The notes under the pieces were generated by a model that made no database searches, was not told where the DNA came from, and saw only the letters and a list, made by a program, of their open reading frames with translations. From contig MBPM02000006.1 of the NCBI GenBank assembly GCA_001695595.3, forward strand, positions 620,001-684,000: a stretch of DNA of 64,000 nt, read 5' to 3'. This stretch comes from Plasmopara viticola (lineage: Eukaryota; Oomycota; Peronosporomycetes; Peronosporales; Peronosporaceae). Every line of letters starts with the position of its first letter. Position 1 is the first letter of the stretch. The translations under genes and the position numbers were made by a program. Positions 55,239-64,000 of the stretch are shown piece by piece.

Positions 55239-56066
55239 GTAGCTTTAAATTTGTTAAAAAGTTCGCCAAGTCATCAAGGTAGGTACAGTAGTGATTAATA
55301 GGCATTTATGTAGGTGAGAATGGCAGCGCTGTCTCCACTCTACACTACTACGGTTTTAAGCAATGTAATTCTTTTTCGATTAAACCATCTCACATTAACG
55401 TCGCTTATCCTTATGGCGTTTTTGTGCGTGTTTATCGTGTGCATACGCGTACATACATCGACTCCATCCATTCACCATGTGCAAATAGCTCATCGTCGAG
55501 CCACACAAGGAGCGTCAAACCTTCTTTCTTACCGTAATGTGGAAAAGTGAGTGGATTTAGCCCATAAAAGCACTTGACGTTGACCTTAATCTTAGTTGTC
55601 AAGTCAGTAAGAGTGAGCAAAAAATGCACACGTCAAGCGCGTTGCTGCAAACTTAACTATGAACCTGCTCTGATAGGTCGTGTTGAGGATGTGAATCAGT
55701 ATTTTGCAGCGTCTAGAGGTTTTGCATGATAACCGAATTAATCTACTTTCTCAAATCAAGTACGACGGACTAATATCTTTCGTTGTAGAATTTCTGTCGT
55801 GCAAAAACTAGTTTCTCTACACAATATCTCGGTTACATATAACGACTCGTAAAACTTTCACTACATTGAGTAGAAAAGGAATGTGTGTTTTTCATCAATC
55901 TTTGCCAATTCTTAAGAAACACCGGTTGGCCGAGAGAACTATTAAATGGCCACATCTTTTGGTTAGCTTCCGAAAAGGTTGTTTCAGCATTGACAGATGT
56001 CTCTGCATTAAATGCGCTCTCTAAGCCTAAGTCTGCACTAGCCACAAAGGCTTCACATCAGGCTGC
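55239..56066. other. No gene recognised
   Basis: Downstream of the four-exon gene. A + frame at 55,314-55,550 has a hydrophobic stretch (LTSLILMAFLCVFIVCI) but no family, start context or paralogue to support it. Left unannotated. Confidence 0.4.
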
Positions 56067-56292
56067 ATGAGTTTTGAGCGTTATGAGGTTAATCCTACCA
56101 CACCCAACAAGTGGCCTAAAGACCACGGCCCACGTTCGCTCGTAAGTCTCCTGTTGTGTTGGATTTTGGGTCGCAATGGGAATGTAAATTTTGAGCAGTA
56201 TGACGTCATTCCTTCCAAACCCAACAAGCGGCCTCCTTCGCAGCTTACCTTAATTTACAAAGCGTCCGTTGCTTTGTATTCCAGATCGCAAT
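56067..56292. repeat. Two-copy tandem repeat, about 113 bp
   Basis: 56,067-56,177 and 56,178-56,292 share TTTTGAGCxxTATGA, CCAACAAG-GGCCT and a closing TCGCAAT. A fragment of a third unit starts at 56,293 (GAATTTTAAGCAATTG). Diverged by roughly 30-40%. An open frame runs through both units but is not recognised. Confidence 0.55.
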
Positions 56293-57500
56293 GAATTTTA
56301 AGCAATTGTGCCAGTGCCATTGTAAACGAATTTACGCGTTCGCTGAGCCAGATTAAGTGCCTTATTTGTCAAGGAGCTCTACGCCTTGGTAACTGCTCAT
56401 CTGCTTAATACGCACTTTACAAAGAAGTGCAGCTGAGATTGGCAGTCAAAAAGTGCTGAAGAGGTCGGCTTCGTCCTCTTGCTCCATAGTCGTGAGATGT
56501 AGCTCGTGCGCAGCCAAATGTGCGCGATCGAGATTGCTTTCGACGTTGGTCCAGGTGGTCAAGCCACAGACTCTTTAGAGCAACCTCATACCTACAAGAA
56601 GACTGACTCTTGTGGTCATGAGGTTCAAAGTTGAATTGTCTGTCCCGCACAATCTAGTATGACGTGTCCGAATTGCGTCAGGAAGTCACTTTCTTCTATA
56701 TTCATCTTTGACTGACTGCTCAAAGCGCAGGTCTTTTGACCTTAGCCTTAAGATCAATACGGCGATGGCTAGAGCCGCCGTATAATTATCTCACGAGGAC
56801 AGAAACAATGGGTCTGGGGACCCACATAGACTCGAAGTCCTGACGTTTGCAAAGCCTCTCGAATCGCTTTACATAGAATGAAGGTTGCGTCAACATCGTC
56901 TAGGGAGGATCGGTGTTATATCTCGGCCCATGCCTGTCTAGGACGGTGCAATTAATTATCTATTACATTATATATCTTATCATTTTGATTATCTCGGGCG
57001 AGCGCGATTAGATCATTTTTCCTGCTGATTACATTACCCGAATTTTTTGCGAATAAGGATGACAGCTTTTGCTGAGAACTGAACTTAAAAAGAAGCCAGG
57101 GAGAAAACGGTTTTGAGCCTCGCTTAACTTATTTGCATAGGTGTATGCTTCTAGGATAAAGCGAAACTTAGTGTAAAGCTCGTAAATACATGAGCCGCTT
57201 TCTTCAACAAATTTAGCCATTCATGAGATGTTCGCTCACAAATATGGCGCCTCAGCACACATAATGCGCGATATTTTCGTTCTTCCAATTAATCGTCGAA
57301 CGATAGTCTGCTAATAACGTCAGTAAGTCGATTCACAATACTTGGAATAGTGCTCGCCAAGATGCATCGACAAGCTTCAAAGCCATATCTGACACCATCG
57401 TGCCCGGAAGGAATAAAAATAAGGCTCACAAGTTATAGTGGCAGGAGCTGATGCCGAATACCCCATTTTGTTCAGATGGTACACGGCCTTGTGGCGTAAG

Positions 57501-57660
57501 ATAGAAACAAATGTGAAGCTAATACTTTTTCAGGGCGACAGGCTCTGCAAAACAACGACTTGGATTGAATCAACCTATAGAAACAAATGTGGAGCTAATA
57601 CTTTTTCAGGGCGACAGGGTCTGCAAAGACATGAGAACAACGACTTGGACTGAATCAGCT
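57501..57660. repeat. Two-copy tandem repeat, about 76-84 bp
   Basis: 57,501-57,576 and 57,577-57,660. Both begin ATAGAAACAAATGTG-AGCTA and contain the block CTTTTTCAGGGCGACAGG. The second copy has an 8 bp expansion (GACATGAG). High identity suggests a recent duplication. Confidence 0.8.
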
Positions 57661-59458
57661 CACAGTAGAACGGACCATTTGCCCACTCGTATCAAACCAA
57701 CTAATATTGCTGTCAAGGGGATGACCAGTCGACTTTGTCGTCTTTGCTCGCGATGTAGAAATACACCAAAGGCTTCGTTTTGATTTTTTATGCCTGATGA
57801 ACTCGTTTGTCAACCGAGCATTTAATTCTGCTGATGTGGGCCAATTTGTAATCTGGCTTGCTCAAAAGCGCATTGGTACGCACATTGGAAATGATTGGAT
57901 TGCACTAAACGCAGAAATTAAGCTCTGTAAAAAAAGAAAGCAGGCTTGCCCTTCTTTGGTGCAAGAAGGCGCATTTGTCACAGTCCACAGGGTTGTATAG
58001 GCTGAATATGTTCCATGAGTCTTCAAGAAACTTGCCATGAAAGATTCATCAGTGTGTATTTTATTAAAAATTAGCCCCTTGTCATAAACTTGGTAATTCT
58101 ATTCGACAGCATTATCGAACAGGACGAGGATAATATACGGCGTTAATCTTCAAGCTCATTAGGTTGCAGCTATTGACGCTTATGTATTAGTCGGGAGCGT
58201 CACAAGTAGCTTTGTATAGTTCGGCAAAGTCAGAACAGGAATTGGCTTGGTGCTTTCGTTGCTTTAACAGACCCATGCTGGTACTGGCCTTGATAGCCCG
58301 GCATAAAATTCTTCTTCACCAGATCGGACAGGGACTTAACGAGTCACCATTGTACTTGAACACGCCAAACGTTTCGGGGTATGCCTCAGGTTCATTATTG
58401 CTTATTAAGCAGCCAAAAGCTAGTCTTTTCTGCCATAAGACACATTCGACGGTTTAATCTGAACTTTATCGGCTCTCGTAGCCTTGACCTGTCTTTTCAG
58501 GTGATCCCTCAGCACCGGACGAATATATTGTCGAAGAATGTCTCAATATCTGAAAAATAGTAAAAAAAAATCGTCTAGTAAGATATTGCAACATCGTAGC
58601 TTGATAGCCTTCGTAGCGTCACCATCCACTCGAATAACATGCTCTAGGAATATCAATTACCGCGAAATGTGTATAAAACTTCCGTTTCAACGTCTACTAT
58701 TTTTTGTAGCCGTTTACAAAGTACAGTGCACATTAAAAATGTGTAGTCGGACATTCTCCTAAGTAGCACGCTCATCCGTGGAGTGGATGTTTTGCAGATA
58801 CGTACCGCTGCAAAGTTTATTCGTCATTGGCTCGATCTAATCGCCAATTCTCGTTCATCACATCAGTGAAAAGAAAAGTGCTTTTCTTTTGACTGCCATA
58901 CCTTGAACACCTTTACTTTCTGACGAGCAAGAGATCAATAAGCTAACAATCTCTTATGATAGCGGCCATTGTCGAGTGACACTGTATTTTGCGCCTGGCT
59001 CGAGGTGGATTTAATGTCTCACTCCTCTGTACAGTAAAAAACTAGGCGATGGTTTACTGGAAATTACATTTAAGATTTCCTTAGGAATGCATATACTACT
59101 ATTTATAATCTTTGAGCTTTGATGGAATGTACTAATACCATCTCTAAGATAGTTCAAATTTAGTTAAACCAATTGATGAGTCGCTTTAAGTTGTTCAAGG
59201 TTCACAATTTCTGACACCTCTGGCCATACCTCAAATTATAACGTATTTGTCGTAAAAACGTCAACTAGTTGGTCTGTGAATCATCTCTGACATTTAAGGT
59301 TTCAATGTTATTCACGGATTGTAAATGCAATCAAGAAAATCATTTGGTGAAGGCCAACTTTCTCTCGTCACGAAAATGTGTATTGCGCAAACACACGTAA
59401 TGTAGGTCTGCGAGACACAGTAAGTGCTAGTTACCGCGTCTTGTGGAACTATGTCACC
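57661..59458. other. No gene recognised
   Basis: Open stretches at 57,797-58,000, 58,212-58,457 and 58,538-58,762 (+) show no domain or paralogue that I recognise. The same holds for the gap 56,293-57,500. Base composition is unremarkable. Confidence 0.35.
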
Positions 59459-59695
59459 CGCTTGTGGAGCTTTGTTTTCCGCCGCTGGCACGCACATGTG
59501 GAGCTGTGATGATCTTTGTGTATTGCAGGCTTGTTTTATCCGCTGGCGGAACTTTGTTACTTGCGGTGGGAACACACATGTGAAGCTGTATTACCCTGTG
59601 TATTACAGATCTAAGTTATCCGCTTGCAAAACTTTAACGTCCGCAATCAATAGCTCTTTATGTAGCTATGTTACATCTAACTTCGCTTTTTGGTC
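59459..59695. repeat. Diverged tandem repeat, about 80 bp period
   Basis: Units start CGCTTGTGGAGCTTTG (59,459), CGCTGGCGGAACTTTG (59,541) and CGCTTGCAAAACTTTA (59,621), with a partial unit just before (59,435-59,458). Shared inner anchors are ACACATGTG-AGCTGT and TGTGTATT-CAG. Period 82 then 80 bp. Confidence 0.65.
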
Positions 59696-59849
59696 CTCAG
59701 TGCTACCAGCAAGACCTAATCACCCATTTCAAAAACAACCAAATGCGTCGTCACCTCAATCTTCGTGGGGATAGCAGTACCTTTGATATCTACCTAAACA
59801 CTTATTGATGAAGCCGTTCACTGATTCTCCTCGGGCTTGTTGTGCGGAA

Positions 59850-59958
59850 GCAAGCATAGCTTTCGTTCCTATTTTAGCAGCGGTTGAGTTAGTTTCTTTT
59901 ATTTTTCGTGTAATTAGTTTGCCCGTTCGATTATTTGCAAATATGTTGGCTGGTCATC
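59850..59958 (+). pseudogene. atp6: Nuclear fragment of mitochondrial atp6 (NUMT)
   Basis: Reads FVPILAAVELVSFIFRVIS followed by LPVRLFANMLAGH, the most conserved transmembrane segment of ATP synthase subunit a, including the essential arginine in the RLFANxxxGH motif. In the mitochondrion this subunit forms the proton half-channels of complex V. Here only about 36 codons match; homology stops after GH, and the flanks do not fit atp6. The T-rich third positions resemble mitochondrial codon use. Interpreted as a small, fairly recent insertion of mitochondrial DNA into the nuclear genome. The alternative, a functional nuclear atp6, is not supported because the frame is only 78 codons and lacks the rest of the protein. 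Confidence 0.78.
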
Positions 59959-62900
59959 GCGTGCAGATGAGACGTATGACCTTGTCATCCAACTATTTAG
60001 CCAAGGTATGCTCAAGCTCAAGCTTTACATTTATATGTTAAGCACATGAAGAGGCCGCGTGCTGTCAAATTATCGTATTAAACAGCCAATTTTATTTTTA
60101 CTCTATAGACATCTACTCCATCCCGTTGTCAAGCCGGAGCGGACTTAGATCCGCCACTCTCTCTTAGAAAGCACTCAATAAATATTGGCTAAATGTACCG
60201 TAGTCATTCTTTAGATAGCAGAATTTTTCGACGCACTAAGACTCTGGCTAAGTCTGTAGAATCTGTAGTCTATCACTGCTGATTTTTCCTGCGAGAGCTG
60301 TTGAGAACTCGGGAGGTGAGTTGCTGTCTCTGAATTAAATACACATATATCATAGGTACTTAGCAAGGCGTTCTGTCCGTACTTGCAACACTGTCACTGA
60401 GATGCAACTTCGACAAACAACCCTTTAAAACCCTCGACATGGCGTTGTGATTCTCATCCGATTTTTGCTTGCCGCAGCAAAAGAGGAGATGTTGCGTTGC
60501 TCAACAACAGTTAAGCTCATTTGTACAAAGGCAAACCAAGCGATCCCAGGAGGTTATCTCCCGGAGGAGCGACGCGTTTACCGCATGATTGCCACCTGCT
60601 TTCTATTAAGTTGAGTGTGACGCAGACCCAAGCTAAGGCCGTCTTTGAAGAATGTCAGCTTTGTACTCATATAATTTGTGCCGGTCTTGCAAGGAGAAAA
60701 GCGTGATACTCAAAGCTTGTCTGCAGGAATTCTAGCCCTATTTGTACTTTGAATTCATCTAGTATACAGAGCTATCAGACGAAGTGGTTTTACTGGTGAG
60801 AGCCTATCTATCGACCCTTTCTATCAGATAAGGGAGTCTAAATGCTACTCGCACCTTATCATTTGCATTTGTGGCAGCTTATTTAGCCCTTGATTCAGAA
60901 GTAAAGGCATTACTTTGTCTTTTCTCTGATATGATTTTACGGTTTACGAGCTAAGTAATACTCGCTTCGACCGGTAACACTTGTGTGAGGCCCTAAATCA
61001 TGGATTTGTTCAACGCACGCAATCTCTGTCATTGAAGCGGTGTAAGTGAGCCACTATATACACCCACAGAAAAAGCAATGTCAAATAAATTGTCTGTCTT
61101 ATAATTAATGAAACAAAAAGAAGTTGCTTTTCATTGGAAGTTTATATATACCAGGAAACAGTATTGATCGATGTATTTTAGTTCTTAGTGACTGGCGTTC
61201 TTTCGCTTAAAAAGATGCATATATCAACAGTGAGTAGCGCCATAATAGAGCACAAGCTTGACTCAGTGAGCAAGGGATGTACCACCAGTAGAGACTTCCT
61301 CGATCCAGAGCCGCGCCACACTCTGCGTTGTCTACGTGTAATGAATATTTATGGTGTGCAAAGGACAGCAAACATTCTTGAGGAGTCGTTCAGCAGTTTT
61401 AGCGCGCATTAAGTACGCAATGTCAGGTACATACTGATTGTGCAGCGTGACTGCCGTTGCTTTTGCCTTTGAAAACCGGAAACTCTAGTATCTGGATTTG
61501 CTGTACTAGGAACCCAAACGGAATAAAATTTCTATGCAGCTGACCCCAAGAGCTTGTATAGGTCGCTATATTAAGACCTAATGTAGCTCTTGCACTACAA
61601 GTTTAAGCAAAAATATTCTGGATAAGCGAGAAAATTCCGTTTGCATAGGTATCTAGCATAGAAATTTCAGCCAAATTGAACTTGTTATTCATCATGGAAC
61701 AAGTGTTGCTCTTGTTTTACCTTTCATTCTCCTAGCTGCAAAACATCGCGTGACTTCAGTTGCACAATATAAAAGAGAAAGCAAAATTGTGACACGTTTA
61801 ATGTGTACAGAATTCTGTTGCCCTTTCCCCTATTTAGACTTCAAGCTCCTTAAATCCATACTGGTCGAGACTTATGTTTAGTACTTCTGCCTATCAGACA
61901 TCACTGTTGTATAACTTGGAAAGCCTACATATTAGTGGGATTTTAAAAAGCTCATAAACGCGGTCCGAGCTCTGAGTGCCCTTCTGCACGCGTCGTACTA
62001 GCACGAAGACACTATGGTATTGGATAACATTGTGAAGTACTTACGCGCAATACACATCGATTACTCTCTGTTCAAGGTGATCCAGACTAAAATTCTTGGC
62101 TGACTACAACACGCATAACTCGGCATTACTTGATGACAATCCTGAGGAAATAAGTACTAGTTTCTTCATTTGAACCTGCGGACTGTATCGCCAAGCCAAA
62201 AAATTAACGGAAAGCTTTGCATATGGGCCTCATTCAAGTCACGCACTCAGTGGCCTGTGTGTTGCACATATTATTGCTAAATACTTACACATCTCCGGTC
62301 ACAAATTCTTAAAATCTTTCTTGCTCGGCAAGAATATCATTTTAGATGTCTTAACATTTACGTTTACATGTAAATGTCTTAAATTATTGGTTTTTTGAGA
62401 AAAATGTGTTCGCTTACTAACGCATTGTGGGAGGGTTGATATGAGCAAGCAAGACGTCTCTTCCTTTCGCAACAAGACAAGCTTATAGCACAATGCGCTG
62501 AGGCTAATAAACTGCGAAATTTGACAAGCTTAGACACGGATACTAGACTCTTAAGGCATGAATTGCATTTAATGCAAAGTCATAGGTGGAAGCATGTGGC
62601 CTAACGCACATTTGGTGTACACTGCGGAACCATCTCCGACAAAGCAATACACTTACTAATTATAACGATAGATTTACCGGTGTTCCGCTATTTCCATAGG
62701 GCAAGCACCATATAAGCGCTCGTCCAGAAAGGGTTTTGAAGCGAAGCGTCGAAGTCTAAGACGATTAGCTCGAAGAGTTCGTGTTGCCTTATCAGACGGT
62801 CAGGAAACAGCCTTTGTATCTGGGCTTGTCTGACAGAATAGCCATCTTATGCCCAAGCAGGCAGCAGCTATCAATTATTCTAGCCAACCCTTCTGGCAGG

Positions 62901-64000
62901 CTAAGCGCAATGTTTATACTAACGCATAGCCAGCGCCATGCTGGCACCGAGAAGCATTTGGCGACGGCGACACAGTTCACGTGTGCGCACATACGTTAAG
63001 CCAACATATGCAACTGATGCCACCAATAATGAATAATGTCACTGAGATACGTCTTTTCACGACCAGATTAACCGCCAAGTGCTGTTCTATGAGCCTCGTA
63101 GAGACTGCGATATTGAAAAGTCTTGTGAAAAAATAAGGATCACCCTAAGTGGCGGGTTGCCTCGATCGGGAATGTTATATGCACACATCAAGACCCAATG
63201 TATCCTCACGCCTGTCAATGCGGGGAATTGTTTGTCATTGTCTTTACTCTTATCGCTTTTTGGTTTAAAGCGAAGCCACAAATATATCGTCTCGCGCATG
63301 CACGATACGGATTAAATTTGCTACGGATAAATTTATGATTATGACTAAATCATAGTCTAAGGTTCGCGATAACGCATACATTTTCCTGCTAATGTCTCAC
63401 CTTCGCGACAAAAAAGAGCTAGCTTCTGTGATAGGTGCCGCGATGCGTAGTGTTGCAACATCTGTGTAAATCACATATAGCGCAAGTCTACCAGATAAGC
63501 CCTAGAACACACTTTGTCGTAACTCATGTGCATATTCGTACTTCTCAGCAGCCTTGAGCTGCCAGTATATGAGCAAAATCACCCCTCGGCACCTTTATCT
63601 TCTCACGCGTTGCAGACGACACGAAATGGTCGTTCTGGAATTGACAAAGCCAGGATTGATGCCTAAAACAGGCTTTTCTTGACTTTGTCACACACACCTT
63701 TTGCTGTCAAGTTTCCCGAACTCTTAATATGTGAAATATCCGACGGCGACTTAGCCACGCTTATGTGATTAGTAATAAGCCCGGGAAAGTAAACGGTCAA
63801 GCCAAGCCACAATTCTAAGCCTTGCTTATTACATAGATTCAGCTGATCTCCAAAAGTTTTGACAATGTGGGGTCTCTTTAAGGGCTAAGCTTTCCAACAG
63901 TACACCCTTGAAATATTTATCTGTACCGACTATGCACTTATCTGCATTAAGTCTTTTCGTGCACATGAACTCGAGCACTGCTAGCAAGTGGGTGGAATAT
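59959..64000. other. No gene recognised to the window end
   Basis: About 4 kb of intergenic-looking sequence. Short open frames (e.g. 60,521-60,706, 61,188-61,412, 62,781-62,999, 63,079-63,315) have neither recognisable motifs nor paralogues in the window. A short inverted similarity links 61,507-61,535 with 61,630-61,675 (AAATTTCTATGC core). No RNA gene found. Confidence 0.4.
63642..63690. other. Two-tier hairpin
   Basis: TGACAAAGCCAGGA pairs with the TCTTGACTTTGTCA end (14 bp arms, about two mismatches) around an inner GCCT-AAAAC-AGGC stem. Possibly a miniature element remnant; no target duplication seen. Confidence 0.5.

Noticed and set aside
55314..55550. A 78-codon frame with a hydrophobic segment, considered as a small membrane or secreted protein.
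   Set aside because: The start is not a good signal peptide context, there is no paralogue or motif, and it follows directly after another gene's 3' end.
59805..60041. Whole 78-codon frame as a functional ATP synthase subunit.
   Set aside because: Only about 36 codons match subunit a; the remaining helices are missing.
61500..61720. Imperfect inverted similarity around AAATTTCTATGC.
   Set aside because: Only about 12-17 bp well matched, with no target duplication or second copy; insufficient for a mobile element call.
1..64000. CRISPR arrays, rRNA genes, functional tRNA genes and bacterial-type operators.
   Set aside because: No regularly spaced repeats, no rRNA core sequences, and the only tRNA-like structure is the SINE head at about 5,117-5,209, which is embedded in a transposon and has an irregular anticodon loop.

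Overview
The window is nuclear DNA of an oomycete, most likely a downy mildew or Phytophthora relative (Peronosporaceae). The evidence is a family of short secreted proteins with an N-terminal signal peptide followed by an RxLR motif, spliced genes with very short (59-75 bp) GT-AG introns, a match to the oomycete initiator motif, and a dense layer of decayed Helitron, Ty3/Gypsy, Mutator-like (MULE) and SINE sequence. No species call is justified from sequence alone.

Positions 1 to about 46,930 form a rearranged tandem array of old, 10-30% diverged repeats. The recurrent pattern is: a broken Helitron Rep/helicase on the + strand, about 2.9 kb of spacer once later insertions are subtracted, an RxLR effector gene on the - strand, and then about 1.7 kb holding a broken Mutator-type (ZSWIM-like) transposase, also on the - strand and lying upstream of the effector. 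Helitron remnants are at about 0.03-1.9, 7.4-8.0, 19.4-20.7 and 29.7-30.4 kb. Effector loci are at about 3.6, 14.85, 26.1, 36.2 (inverted) and 42.3 kb. At a larger scale, about 1-17 kb is repeated as about 19.4-36 kb. Only the 26.1 kb and 42.3 kb effectors keep an uninterrupted reading frame with both signal peptide and RxLR. The other three have lost the start codon, the frame, or both.

Later events overlie this array. Two copies of a Ty3/Gypsy pol lie in direct orientation (about 11-14 and 33.6-35.8 kb) and a third is inverted (37.5-39.8 kb). The second and third form 3.9 kb inverted arms (31,959-35,830 and 37,486-41,366) that are nearly identical although their other relatives are much more diverged. 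Other insertions are a MULE next to a dead succinyl-CoA ligase alpha gene (20.7-23.3 kb), a second MULE (44.8-46.3 kb), a tRNA-derived SINE (4.9-5.2 kb), and three copies of a 326-329 bp retroposon with 12 bp target-site duplications. Two of those copies face each other at 43 kb.

From about 46.9 to 50.7 kb there is retroelement debris, including one CCHC zinc-knuckle. A compact gene island follows (50.96-55.24 kb): a stand-alone DUSP12/Yvh1-type zinc-domain protein, the actin-dynamics protein AIP1 (WDR1) convergent with it, and a four-exon conserved gene of unknown function divergent from AIP1 across a 285 bp shared promoter region. From 55.3 kb to the end I see no convincing gene, only low-copy DNA with a few short tandem repeats and a nuclear fragment of mitochondrial atp6 (59.85-59.96 kb).
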